The notes under the pieces are model-generated. The model searched no databases. It had not been told where the DNA came from and saw only the letters and a program-made list of their open reading frames with translations. Shown one piece after another: positions 1-11,529 of a stretch of 64,000 bases of DNA (position 1 is the first letter of the stretch; each line of letters starts with the position of its first letter). Location: assembly GCA_022457155.1 (NCBI GenBank), contig JAJGOT010000438.1, positions 62,001 through 126,000 on the forward strand, in the 5' to 3' direction. Made by a program: the position numbers and the translations under genes. This stretch comes from Cladopsammia gracilis (Eukaryota > Cnidaria > Anthozoa > Scleractinia > Dendrophylliidae).

Positions 1-1
1 A

Positions 2-541
2 GGAACAATCGTTCCACATGCCAGGAAAAAGGAACATATCCTATGAAAAGGAACTCATTAATAGGAACAATCGTCCCTCAAAACAGTAAAACGGAACGGG
101 CTGTCAATACAGGAACTATCAACTATAGGAACGTAAAATGATAAAATAAGAACCATTTCACTTGAAAAGGAACAAGTGATAAGGAACAATCGTTCCACAT
201 ATGCCAGCAAAAAGGAACATATCCTATAACAGGGAACTCATTGAAAGGAACAATTGTTCCTCAAAAGAGTGAAAAGGAACAAGCTGTGAAAACGGGAATT
301 ATCACAGCAAGGAACAAATGTTGAATAGGAACAACTTATTGGGAACATGAGTTCCGCGCGTCAACAATAAGGAACGGCTACTCTGAATGGGAACACATCA
401 AAAGGAACTATTGTTCCTTAAATGAATGAAAACGGAACAAAATCTCAAAACAAGAACAAAAACTGCTAGGAACGCTAGTTCCTAAACTACCCATTCAGGA
501 ACAATACGTTCCATTCACGAGTATAAATTCGGAACAATAGG
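2..541. repeat. Degenerate ~62-bp satellite built on GGAAC / GTTCC
   Basis: GGAAC occurs at 2, 31, 50, 64, 93, 112, 128, 169, 183, 214, 233, 247, 276 and onward. The spacing 29-19-14 recurs and gives a diverged unit of about 62-64 bp (2-64, 64-128, 183-247, 247-311). Several units start with the inverted pair GGAAC-N4-GTTCC. No reading frame is conserved, so this reads as an old minisatellite. The left end is cut by the window. Confidence 0.7.
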
Positions 542-837
542 TGCTATTTAGCTATGAATGAACATTTTGTTCCTACTTAATATCGACAATTGTTCCTATT
601 TAGCCTGAACGGACCACGCAAATCAGGAACAATTCATCCAATGGGAGCATTCTCAATTAAAATATCGGAACAGCATGCAAAAATAAAAACACGTTTAAAC
701 CCACCTCGATAATAAAGAAAAACACAGTAAAGCGTTGGTAGAATCGATGTGTGGTATACATTGAACAGCCGAAATTTGATGAACGTAATCACTCTAAAAC
801 TTCCACAAATTAACAAGTCACAAATATTGGGAAACGT

Positions 838-1044
838 AGAAGGAGGGGTAGAAGGAGGGGGAGAAGGAGGGGGGAGGAGGGGAAGGAGGAGGAGAAGGAG
901 GGGGCAGAAGGACGGGGAGGAGGAGGGGAAAAAGGATGGGGGAAAGTAGGGAGAGGAGGGGGAGGGGAGAAAGGAGGGGGGAGAAGGAGGAGGAGTGGGG
1001 AAAAGGAGGGGGAGAGAAGTAGGGGGAAGGAGATAGGGGGTTAT
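838..1044. repeat. Homopurine (GGA/GGGGA) low-complexity tract
   Basis: About 207 bases of almost pure A/G on the + strand, made of irregular GGAGG, GGGGA and GAAGG units. The proline/serine-rich frames read from the other strand are artefacts of this composition and are not annotated as genes. Confidence 0.9.
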
Positions 1045-1058
1045 AAGAACAAAAGTGA

Positions 1059-1118
1059 TGAAGCTTATTAGCATTCCTATTAGTATTCTGTAACAGTGAT
1101 GCAGCATAGCTGTTCTGT
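1059..1118. repeat. Terminal fragment of the 28.5-kb foldback family
   Basis: The sequence around CTTATTAGCATTCCTATTAG and the following GTATTCTGTA, with ATAGCTGTTCT downstream, matches the right arm of the foldback element at 28526-28997. Only one end is recognisable. The other may have been lost in the purine tract next to it. Confidence 0.55.
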
Positions 1119-4054
1119 ATCAGGATTTTCACTTCATTTTTCACACTTCGTTTTGTATTTTCCTTATGAACTATTAATGAATTTTGTAATAATAATAAAA
1201 AAAACTACCCCTTTGGAAATTTCAGTTTAACTTCATACTTTTATATTTCCTGGTATTGACTAAGTACGTACAGCTGTACATGCATGTGCTTTCTAACAAT
1301 ATGGTTCCTTTAACATTGATTAGAAATAAATCACAATACATACACTGGATGTTGGCACATTAAATATAAATTATGCACAACATGTGTCTGAGTGTACAGC
1401 TGTATCTAGCCTTTTTTATTTTAAGGGGTGTTGCACTTGACACCTCCATCCCCATCCCTTTTCTGTAGTTTGTTGAAAAAAAGAATGGTTGAAACTTCAT
1501 TAAATAGTAGATTAACTTAATTTCACACTATCACCAGCCAAGATCTCTGGGCAACTCTATGCGTAAGCATAATTTCCAACAAAATCAAGTCATAACAACC
1601 ACTGTAATATGATGTAATTACTCATGCGCGTAGCGGCATGAGTTATAAAATGCCCTCCGTTTTTCTTTTTTTTTTTATTATTATTTTTTGTGTCACGATT
1701 TTGCATGCAAATTTATGCACGCATATTTTAAATTGTGCATTTCCGGTTCGTAGCTTTGCCCTTTTCACTTCCGGTTTGGTGACTTCCGGCTACTCTCACT
1801 TCCGTCAAAACATCGTTACTGAAGTGTCACGACAGCGCCTCCTACAACCCTACTCACATTAGTAATGTTCACGTCACGTATATATTAAAGTCACAGTAAA
1901 GACTGGCTTCATTGTGGTACGGCCTTCATTTATAAAACATTCAATAGTAACGTGGTTTGCAGGTGCGATGACTGAATGAAAGGAGTAACTCTTCTCCATG
2001 TCGGACGTCTTTTTATCTTGTTTAAAATATTAAAATATAAATTGCTTCTCTTTTTATGATATGTTGAAATATAAGACAAATGTTTCTTACGCATGCGCAT
2101 GACAAACATTTTCCGTCATTTGGTCTTATTGGTGTATAAGTCAATCCTACATTTCTCCCGTCGAGGTGAACGTTGCTTTTATACACAGCATACAACTTGA
2201 GGCCGAATTTGTCGCGATTCTGAAAAACTAAGAGCTATTTTTAATCAGAGTTCTTCCGAGGCAAAAATGACAAACATCGATCTCTCGCGCTGGTAAGCAT
2301 ATTGTCAATTTATTCCCCTTTTTACTGCCGACTCTTTGCAATGCCTGTGTCGGAGCAGTCCTCGCTGCCTGTGGTGAGTAATTTCAAGACTTTTTTTAAA
2401 GAAAGAACAATAGAAACACATGGCAAAACAGCGTCGTTACTTCAGCCCCTCAGATTTAATAAAAAATTTGGACTTCGGGACTGGACTTCTGTGGATTATG
2501 GACTATGGAATGCGTGTCATATTAATGTCGATTTTTACAGACTTTATTGCTTTCTGTGGTTACTAGTAACCACTATGTTGTCACCTGCGTAAGTAAGTCC
2601 GACTTTCCGAAGCGCGAAGTTGTGCCGAATTCAATCGATTGCTGTACGATGAGACAGTTCTGATAGCTTCGGATTGGACGACTCGATTGTCAAAGGCAGT
2701 TCTGTTTGTACGTGCGCGCTTTGGATCCGTGGGAAAGGTAAATGGAGCTTTCTCGTTCTTTTTACTGCTTTACCAAGCACAGGTTTCACCAAATGTGGCC
2801 AAGTATTGTTTTCAAAGATTATTTTAGGTGTTTTCATGGTTTGGAAAAAGGTTTTAGTGAAAAATCGAGCTGTAAATCGAAGTGTTTGTTTGCAGACCAT
2901 GAGCTATCCAAGATTCAAACGCCGCCAGCATTTCATTTCTGTACCTTTGACCATTCAGAACTGCTTTTTTGATTAGCGAAAGCATTATGCGAATCATTTT
3001 TCCGGATATATAAGATTGGCATTCTATTACACAGGAAAAGTCGGCAATTTTAGAAAGCATAATAAAAATAGGTTGCTGAATTGAATTATTTTGTGATGTT
3101 TATTATATTTTCGCAGACGCTAGCCGGTTCCACGCAGTATTAAATTAGGATACAATAAATCGCCAAGACTTCCAGAAGCAGAAAATCACTGAATTCTGAA
3201 AGGTGTTTGACTCTTTTAATCAAAGGAAAGACATTTTCATTCAAGGAAATATGAGTTTCATTCAAAAGTTTCGACCTTTTATAGAAAATATATTTTAGAT
3301 TCAGCCGTGGTCATTTCAAAACAGCTTGCTATCAAATTACCGTTTCTCGTGAATTTGCATAAAGAAAACTGTGTATTTGCGACAAGACTTTAAAGAAACT
3401 GTGAAGCCTGGAAAAAACTTATTATAGATGGCAAAATCAAAGCATTTTTTTAAAGAACCAGCTTTAAGTTATGGAAACATTTCATTTCGATTTGGTCTTA
3501 AAATCACGGAAAGATTTTAGTGAATGCGTCACGCAACGTTTATTTACGAAATGTTTGACCAATTCATAGCAAATATCACCAAACATTTGAAAACTTTAAA
3601 GAAATCCCGGAACTCCTGAATTCGATTTCCTGTTTATTTAGGGCCTACAAAAAGTTAACGGCAATCCGGGCAAGAGGTGGTATCTGGTTTAAAAATCAAG
3701 GTGCGAGGGTGGGTCGGCCTGGCCGGGAAATCCAGGCGGGGGAGGGGTAAAAAAATATTGCATCCGTCGGGGGAGGGGGGGGGGGGTTCTGGAATAACCC
3801 ATTTTACACCGGTTGCATGCGATTTAGTAACACAGGAAAACTAAGTCTTTATATTGATTATCAATTTTCTTTTTACAGCATGTGGGCCACGTGCAGTCCT
3901 CTACTGCCTATTTTTTTAAAGCAGTCTTCTCAAATGTAACAGAAATAATTCACGGGTTGGAAAGTAATAGACGAGTGTGGATTTGATCGGGAATCAATAA
4001 CTTAAATATTAAAAGCGACTACAGAAAAATTGGTAACTTCAATCAACGCGTTTT
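1119..4054. other. No confident gene; weak exon-like signals
   Basis: No reading frame here resembles a known family. One weak signal is ATGACAAACATCGATCTC from 2267 followed by a donor GTAAGC after 2292, downstream of a TTTATAC box near 2178; it could be a nine-codon first exon on the + strand. Donor-like GTGAGT (about 2373) and GTAAAT (about 2739) follow short open stretches. A G-rich low-complexity stretch lies at 3735-3788. None of these can be tied to a product. Confidence 0.3.
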
Positions 4055-4252
4055 AGGCGTCGTTCACACTTGGTGCCCGAGCACCGTGCCCGGGCACAGT
4101 GCCTGACGGGCACAAATGTGAACACCGGCTTTTTGTAAGTGCCCATGCCAATAATTGGGCACGGTGCTCGGGCACGGGTACAAGGTCCATGCCTTCTACT
4201 CAGGCACCGGTGCCCGGGCACAGTGCTCGAGCACCAAGTGTGAACGACGCCT
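4055..4252. mobile_element. 198-bp palindromic MITE, TIR starting AGGCGTCGTTCACAC
   Basis: The ends are AGGCGTCGTTCACACTTGG and its reverse complement at 4234-4252. The interior is a GC-rich series of GTGCCCGGGCAC and GAGCACCG motifs, some inverted. It has no coding capacity. The target duplication is unclear. Confidence 0.8.
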
Positions 4253-4664
4253 TACAGTCTCATGCGCATGAGTATAGGCTAAGTGTAGCCTCTTGTTATG
4301 AAAAATATGGTCTCACTAGACTCAGGGACTACATGTAGAGTAACAATATACATGTATATTTATTTAAAAATGATGGAGGTCAAATGAAATTTATAGATTA
4401 ACTTCTCGAATGTGCAAAACAAGAAAATTTAAGAATTAAAATTATTTGTTAATTAAATCTTCCATCACCTGGTTTCTCAACAATTATTGCATCAATTTAA
4501 AGTGGGGGATCAAAAAAAAGGACAATTAAGTATTACAAACAGAAGCGGCAAACTTGTTTTGATTGACAGTTGCACTGTGGCAGGCACTGAACAGATACTG
4601 GGTGGGACTTTAAACTGTTTTAACAGTGATGGCTTAAATAAAACGAAAATAATTTAAATGACTA

Positions 4665-5223
4665 TTAAAGTGCCCGGCTATGATCAAATTTTTGATTTTC
4701 ATTTTTTACATTTTCATGTACAATTAGACTTTCTTACTCATTTTGCCAAATTTCAATTCATTACGAACATCAGAAGAGCTAGAAGTCATTTTATTTAAGC
4801 ATTTATTTCCGAGAATTTACGGTCATTCCAAGGCTTGGTTGTGAATGGGAGAAAGTGACGTCAAAGACTCAAACATACCTCATGGGTTGAATCTATAATA
4901 ACAATGAGTATTGAAAATAACGCGAAAAGCAACAAAAACTTAGGACTTGTTCTTTGTGCAATTTTCTATGCTGATTGTTATTATTAATTTCAACCCGTGA
5001 GGTATGTTTGAGTCTTTGACGTCACTTTCTCCCATTCGCAGCCAAGCCTTGGAACAAGGTTGATTAATAGCCGCCGTAAATTCTCGGAAATAAATGTTAA
5101 AATAAAAAGACCTCTGATGTTCGTAATGAATTGAAATTTGGCAAGATGAGTAAGAAAGTCTAATTGTACACGAAAATGTAAAAAAATGAAAATCAAAAAT
5201 TTGATAACAGGAGCACTTTTATT
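4665..5223. mobile_element. ~560-bp foldback element with ~240-bp arms
   Basis: Left arm 4665-4893 and right arm 4992-5223 are imperfect reverse complements. For example CTCAAACATACCTCATGGG pairs with CCGTGAGGTATGTTTGAG, and the outer ATCAAATTTTTGATT segments pair. The loop is about 100 bp. The outer end resembles AAAGTGCCC / GGAGCACTTTT. No transposase is present. Confidence 0.8.
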
Positions 5224-7560
5224 AATACCAGCAACAGGTTGTTAGGACCACTAAAATTGAATGTCTGAAAGAGGTGTTCAGGTCACTATTAATAACTGAA
5301 CCAATGACAATTTTTGTTTACAACTTTCATGATTTAAGAAAAAAGTGACATACTCCATTAGCTTGAATGTGGAGTGTACATGTACATGTAGGTACCCATG
5401 ATGAGGCTTATCTCTAAATCTAACAAAGTATTAACTTCAGACAGTTGATTTTGTGAGCATTAGTAATAGTTTAGAGGTGCAGAAAAATTCAACAAAGAGC
5501 ACTCAGATCATAATAAACTGCATGTACATGTAGTGCGTGCATGCAGAAGCTACAACATTTTCCAAGTTGGATCTGAGGTTCATCATCTATACATGTATAT
5601 ATGTAAGATTTAACAATAAATTATTATATTATATAGCAAACTTTGATAGTCTGATTGGTTTCTTCAAAACTGCTAGAATGATGTCAGTATTAACTTTAAA
5701 AGCACTGTCACATGTACAACCACAAGTTTATTTTTTTCTCATTACTTAACAAGTCAGTACAGCTATTTTGGTTATAATCCATTATATATATAGTCTCTAT
5801 ATATTAACCATCTTGAATAACTATCAGGCAAAAAAAATAAACATGTACCACTAAAGAAAATTGAAAATGCATGAAAAATGGTCTGATGAAATTAGCTCAA
5901 ATTTGCTGTGTTTCTCCAAGAACTGAACAGATACAGCCACTTATAAATGAATGTCTTTTTTCATTTTAAGTGCATTCCAGGAAATAATATTATAATTTTA
6001 TGCAGATTATGTGCATACAGGTGTACAAATCTTGACCTTTTTATCACCTATTTTAGAGTATTGCAAGTGTTAAATCACATAAACAATGGGAGCGAAATAA
6101 CAATCACAATTATTTTAAGTTAAATACATGTAAGACAAACTAATAACAAACTTAATAACACATGAAAAACCAAACAGTTACAACAAACCGATTAAAAGCT
6201 CATTGCATCCAACATACATCTCCATGGCCTTACATGCAGATTGTTAAACACATCATGATCCATGATACCTCTAACTTATCAAACATTAAGCTTATAATTA
6301 CCGTAAACCAAAAAAAAAGTCATAATTATTTTAATTTTCAAGAGGAATCAAATTTTGAACTTCTCAACAGCTGCAACATTATTAAAGGACAATTATCCAC
6401 TCTAGCTATTACTTCAATCGGAATTTCTAGGCCTCCTTGTGATTGTTAAAAACATGCGTCTTTCATAGTTGCATAGACTTTGGGACCTCTATTATAAGGC
6501 AGTACATATAAATTATTGTTTTTGGATGGTTTCTGTCTTGTTCCTGTTGCTGATTATTCGGTCAATACTACTTAAAAAATAATGTCTTCTTAACAGAAAC
6601 TGTATTTATTATTAATATTTTTGGCTTGTTACTGTTGGTGGTATAATAAAGACATGTACAGCTGTACAGTAATCTGTTGACAGGTAACATCATGTAATAT
6701 ATTATAATTATTTACCTAAAATCAAGAATTTTTTATGAAATTTTGCAAAATTAAAGTGAGTTAATACAATATAAAATGTTTGCAAAATTATAGTGTTGTG
6801 AATTACATGTATGCAACCTTTAAAATAATTATTGCAAAGTTAATGTATTGCAAAAAATTTCATGTAATAAGGTATAGGCCTGTAGCTATCAAATGTCCAA
6901 AAACACTGACTCTCTTGATCCAACACCTCAAGCTCTACAACAATGGTTTACATGTATTTGTCAACAAAGAAAATAGTAAAAATATTTCAAAATTTTTCAA
7001 GGGCAGGGAAAAGTCAGGGAATTTTGCAAAAGGTCAGGGAAAGTCTTAGTTCTTGTCAAAGTCAGTGAAAAGTTAGGGAATTTTGTTTTCAGTTTGGTGA
7101 AGTCAAATGTCATGCATTCAAAATCCCGTGAAAAATGTAAAGAGATCTAAAATGAAGAGAAGAATATTGATGGTCTGCAAAAGAAGCTGAAGCAAATGTA
7201 ATAGTGGATGTGGTTTATTTGATAATTTGTCTAATGCAAAGTCAGTGAAAATTGTTTTGAGGTCAGGGAAAAGTCAGGTAATTTTTTATGTTCTAATGAG
7301 TGGCAACCCTGAAAGGGGAATTATACAGACTATTGTTTGCTTGAAAAAATCATTGGAACAATATAAATATTCACAATTTCAATTTTTAATCAGTTTCCCC
7401 AGGGGAAGTGTCAACAAGTATAACAGTTTCCAAATTCCCGAATAATTGAAGCTATTTTGTTGCTATTTCTCTCACTTTGGGATAGGTGTCAAGGGGAATT
7501 ATATGTATATAAACAATTGTTTGCTTGAAAAAAAAATGACCTGGGCAACTTAATTCACAA
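5224..7560. other. AT-rich intergenic DNA, TACATGTA-rich, no gene
   Basis: No supported coding region. The palindromic octamer TACATGTA is strikingly frequent here and to both sides (see findings). Short direct repeats of GTCAGGGAAAAGTCAGGGAA type lie at about 6998-7085 and 7260-7285, a common form of dispersed invertebrate repeat. Confidence 0.6.
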
Positions 7561-7746
7561 TAGGCCATTTGGACGATGACGTCATATGACTACAACTACC
7601 AGAATCCTTCAGTTTTTTGTTTTGTAGTGCAAATTAGGGCTTATGTTATTTAAACCGCACTGGGATTACAAAATTTAAATAAGAAAGGAAAAACGAAATG
7701 AATTCTGGTAGTTGTAGTCAAATGACGCCATCGTGCAAATGGCCTA
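7561..7746. mobile_element. 186-bp MITE, TIR GGCCATTTGCACGATGACGTCA type (copy 1)
   Basis: Its ends are inverted repeats flanked by TA, starting TAGGCCATTTGGACGATGAC and ending GCAAATGGCCTA. The inner arms carry CTACAACTACCAGAATCC / AATTCTGGTAGTTGTAGT. A near-identical copy sits at 32646-32831. TA duplication and size suggest a Tc1/mariner-type non-autonomous element. Confidence 0.85.
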
Positions 7747-8759
7747 TTTCAATTTTAAATTACATGTAGTTTTCCCATGGGATTAGTGCCAACAAGTGTA
7801 ATGGTTTCAGAATTCCCAAATAATTGAAGATATTTTGACAAAATCCTGCATGTTGTGTGGCCCCAACTTTTAAACAGGTTAGAACTAACATGCTGGGTAC
7901 AACATACTGTTAGTGTTATTTTAAATACATTTACCAACTAATTAAGCTTAAGCTTTATATACTATAAATTATTATAGTGAACAAAATCCTGCATGTCTTG
8001 TGATTGATCATACACATGCGTTTTTTGATCAAATAAAGATCCAGCACATTTGTTCTGTATCATTGTATGTATTATTAAAACTTTAGTTATTTGGTTATAA
8101 AGTGCTGGGCACAAAGTTTTATTTGACATTTACCAACTGAAAAAAATAATGACCATTAAAGACTGTATACTCTGTACAGTGTAGGTTTAATTAAGCTCAG
8201 TAAAATACCATTTAAAAAAACTTTTAAGCCTAGGTTTATAATGCATTGCAAAGGTGACAAAGGTCATGCATGAGGATGAGTTATAAGTTTGCAAGAATAC
8301 ACGTACATGTAGCTCTGAATGGGGTATATATATAAATAAAAATTTTGCAGTTACATGTAACTTCCTCACTGCATAATTATATATACAGAAGCAATTTTTC
8401 GCAGTTAATTAACTGCGAAGTTTTTGCTCTGTACATATATACAGAGACACTAATTTGCAAAATTTTAAATTGTCTCTACAAGAGGTAGTTAAATGTGAAA
8501 TTCACATTTGTCTCAAGCCCGCTCTGAATGAACGGTAATTGCTCAATCTGCTGAAAGATTGATGGAAATTTTTTTTAGTGTATATGCAGAGGAACAGGTT
8601 TGAAGTTTGTTGCAAATGTACAGTTTCGGATTCAGCATTATTTTTTTCATTAAAAAAAATAGATGCAAAGATGTGCATTTTTTGTTGTTTTCCTGGGAAG
8701 TAGAAAATGGGCATTTTTGGATTTGCAGTCGAATGAACAACCATATGCAGCATGGTTGT
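7747..8759. other. No gene seen
   Basis: AT-rich sequence with short chance frames only. Two further TACATGTA octamers lie at about 8300 and 8350. Confidence 0.6.
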
Positions 8760-8921
8760 AATAGCCCAATTTCGATATATTAAAATTCAACTTGAAACAA
8801 AAGACATCACTACGAGGCTTAGGGGAATGATAGTAGGGATTTATATGGTTTGTTCCCCTAAGCCTCGTAGTGATGTCTTTTGTTTCAAGTTGAATTTTAA
8901 TATATCGAAATTGGGCTATTA
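8760..8921. repeat. Near-perfect 162-bp palindrome
   Basis: Arms of about 65 bp (ATAGCCCAATTTCGATATAT and its complement at the right end) flank a loop of about 30 bp. Frames on both strands are palindrome artefacts. Probably a small foldback transposon. Confidence 0.8.
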
Positions 8922-9033
8922 ACATAGTTGTAACTATGGCTGGGGGCTAACTAGAAAACTCAACTGTTAATTTAGCTCCAGGCTCAAAATTATATTAACT
9001 ATTTAAATTATCAGTACTTTTTAAAGTACAATT

Positions 9034-9182
9034 AACAATTATTGGATGAGGTTGAGCATGATAGCGATAATTATCAAGGCCAAAGTTTGTGTTATCTGCC
9101 GAAGCCGAAGGCTGAGGCGGATAACACAAACTGAGGCCTTGATAATTATCGCTATCATGTGAAACCGAATCCAATAATTGTT
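9034..9182. repeat. 149-bp palindrome with GCCGAAGCCGAAGGC apex
   Basis: The arms AACAATTATTGGAT ... GATAATTATCAAGGCC pair with GGCCTTGATAATTATCG ... ATCCAATAATTGTT. The apex is GC-rich and reads CCGAAGCCGAAGGC, a loop type also seen at 32.5 kb and 46.0 kb. Confidence 0.75.
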
Positions 9183-9278
9183 TTATTATGCATATTCCTG
9201 AGCTGCACTTGTAAAGACAAGAGCGTGCACAAAAAAGTGATCAATGCACAGCAGTCAACTTGTAAGTAAACAACTTAC

Positions 9279-9360
9279 GTCACTTCTGCATGCATAAAAC
9301 TATTGTCTGTAGGTATGACGTCACTTCTGCATGCATAAAACTATTGTCTGTAGGTATGAC
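9279..9360. repeat. Tandem duplication, 41 bp x 2
   Basis: Two identical 41-bp units begin GTCACTTCTGCATGCATAAA and end GTAGGTATGAC. Confidence 0.95.
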
Positions 9361-9677
9361 GTAACAGAAACAGCAAGCAATAATTAGCTGCGTGCTTATA
9401 GCCAATCAAAATCGAGCTAGTGACACCAATGTATAATAATGATTATTATTAAGTTTATTATTATCTATTAAAGTAGTTGGGTGTTATTAAACTATGAAAC
9501 TTATCGCTTTGTCTTAACAAGTGATCATTTATACTATCACTTGTCCAGATATGTGAAAGCTGCAGAGTTTCAAATCACTACTGGTGTTTTTCGTACATAC
9601 AATGTACGATTGAGAGTTAAAGGGTTAAAACACTGATTACATGCTCAGGCATAAAAATCATTGATTGATTGACATAC

Positions 9678-9839
9678 CGGTTGTGGCCGTGCTGCTGCTG
9701 CTGCTGTTTTATTGACTTCAATATAGTAGTTGCCCAATAAGTTCTTATAAAGTGTTATCGCTCCAGGTTCCAAGTCATTGCCACCCCACAAGACATTTCC
9801 AATCACCTCACAAATTTTCCTTACTCCGTACAACGCCAT
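9678..9839 (-). CDS. Candidate first exon of an unidentified gene
   Basis: The start codon (9839-9837) sits in a good context, ACAAGATGG. Fifty-four codons stay open to a consensus donor, CCG|GTATGT, at 9678/9677, so the exon ends in phase 0 after an Ala-Arg-Pro-Gln-Pro tail. The exon includes a run of five alanines encoded by a GCA/GCT run. I do not recognise the protein and could not place a second exon downstream on the minus strand. Its 5' region is duplicated at 10.07 kb (see next entry), which suggests it was once part of a larger duplicated locus. It could be a dead first exon. Confidence 0.4.
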
Positions 9840-10070
9840 CTTGTGTCTACTGAGAGCACCCTCGTCCCCAGTGTCTTCTCGGTTTTCATTATCGTGGGAT
9901 GAATATTAAAAAGAAAATTAAAAGAAAATTGAAAGTTAAAAAACATGAAGCCATCGATAACAGTGTATAGATTCCCAGGTCTTGTCACAAGTTGACAGTA
10001 CCTCTAATCATTCGTAAAATAATTCTGAATCATTTACCTAAATAATGGGATCCAGTTTATTAGGGTCTGA
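9823..10070. repeat. Duplicated block (5' end of the 9.8-kb exon plus upstream)
   Basis: The stretch CATCTTGTGTCTACTGA ... CCATCGATAACAG ... TTCCCAGGTCTTG ... CTCTAATCATT ... CCAGTTTATTA recurs in pieces further right. CACCATCTTGTGTCTACTGA is at 10085, GCCATCGATAATGG and TTCCCAGGTCTTG are at about 11467-11500, and CTCTAATCATTGG ... CCAGTTTATTA is at 13751-13815. The order is kept, so the second copy was broken by the insertions at 10132-11354 and about 11512-13740. Confidence 0.75.
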
Positions 10071-10131
10071 CTTCACAACGCAGCACCATCTTGTGTCTAC
10101 TGAACAACCTCGTCCCAGGGTCTTTTCGGTA

Positions 10132-11354
10132 CAGTCGACTCCCGATAACTCGAACCCTCGCTAACTCGAACCTCGCGCTAACTCGAACCAAAATCGATTC
10201 CCCGTGGATTTCGTTCATACATTTACTGTAATTTTACCCTCGGTAACTCGAACCCTCGATAACTCGAACCTCCCGCTAACTCGAAGTAATTTCCATTTCC
10301 CTTCAGGTCATTTTCTATATAATTTCACTCTCGATAACTCGAACCACGTTTGTCAAGACGTGACAAGTCAAAAAATATAGTACTGTAGAACAAAACATTG
10401 AATTTATTTTTAAGCAGCCAAGTATTCTAGAGGTCAGTCCGTTTAGGGTAGTTCAGATTGCATTAATCTTTGCCGATTAACTCCTTCTTTAAAATGTCAA
10501 TCCATTTTCTGTGTCCCTTGAAGTTCAATGTGCATGGCACTTGCATCCCTTCCCCATCTCCACGGTTAACTGCCTTGCCAGTCACCACAACAGTACAGTC
10601 GTTCTTCTTATCGGCACGCAAAAAAATAGAAAATTGTCTTCGCAAAACGGCCTGATTTTCCTTTCATTAAATGTCCAACAACTTCGCCATCACGTTGCAC
10701 AGAAACCGCGTACTTGTCAACAATATTTCTTGGTTCTGGTACAGCGCTTAGCATCTCGTGAAGCTCTGGGGACCAAACTTCTTGATATACATGATATCCT
10801 TTGATAAAGGAATCCAAGTTAAAAGAGACAGTGTCTTCAGATGTTTGTGGGGAATCCATAGTTACTTACAAACATTCAGTTTGTTTGTACGGGTTGATCA
10901 CAATTCTTTTAAGACCAACATTAAGAACATTTCAAGAATAGTCGATAGAGACAGATTAGTTGAGAAACGTCAGGGCCTATTAACCGACTATTTCTCAAAA
11001 ACTGAGTAATTCCATGAACTCTTTCGCAGTATCCTGACGTTGAACGTATTACCTGGTTTTCCCCCGATGTTTTGCATTGTTTTTTTTTTATTGTTACATT
11101 ACGTTCTGCTTGCACAATACATGTGTCAAGAAACATCTGATTACGTATTCCATTACAAACAATTATAATTGGATTTACAGTATTTAAAAATTTACTACGT
11201 TGTAAGAATAAAAGTGCACGTGCCCGGGTGCATGTGGTCACGGTTTTCCACTTACTTTATGGTCATTTGTTCTCAACTCCCGATAACTCGAACTCCCGAT
11301 AACTCGAACCTTTTTCGATTTCCCTTGAAGGTTCGAGTTATCGGGAGTCGACTG
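10132..11354. mobile_element. Tigger/pogo-like TIR element, 1.22 kb, TA target site
   Basis: The termini are inverted copies of CAGTCGACTCCCGATAACTC followed by GAACC, each bordered by TA (10130-10131 and 11355-11356). Subterminal copies of the motif (G/C)(A/T)AACTCGAACC are repeated near both ends, as expected for transposase-binding repeats. The interior has no recognisable DDE transposase but does hold a HIRAN-like ORF (next entry). The assignment to the Tc1/mariner superfamily rests on the TIR and the TA duplication. Confidence 0.85.
10463..10859 (-). pseudogene. HIRAN-like domain ORF with one frameshift
   Basis: The ATG at 10859 has a good context (AACTATGG). The first 78 or so codons give a HIRAN-like pattern: GYHVYQEVWSP, then DKYAVSVQRDG and VVGH. 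The frame breaks at a run of seven T (10626-10620), where dropping one T joins it to a second frame reading LRADKKNDCTV, later VPCTLNF, and a stop at 10465-10463. The joined length is about 131 aa. HIRAN domains occur alone or in SNF2/HLTF-type proteins, where they bind DNA ends. A single-domain ORF inside Tigger-type TIRs is odd cargo. The break could be mutation, assembly error or programmed slippage. The HIRAN call is by motif recall only. Confidence 0.6.
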
Positions 11355-11529
11355 TATTTATTATCGCGGCGCCTGAGGACGACATTGCAGCCAGAGGAAC
11401 ATTGCACCAAACTTAGGTAAAATGGGTGAATAAAAAAGAAAAAGAAAACAAATTAAAATTAAAAAAGCCATCGATAATGGTTTACTGATTCCCAGGTCTT
11501 GACACTAGTCGGGGGCGTACCAAGTCAGT

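Noticed and set aside
634..1144. Long proline/serine-rich minus-strand frames
   Set aside because: They are the complement of the homopurine tract; composition alone keeps the frames open.
8650..8925. 91-aa minus-strand frame
   Set aside because: Runs through a near-perfect palindrome; no family resemblance.
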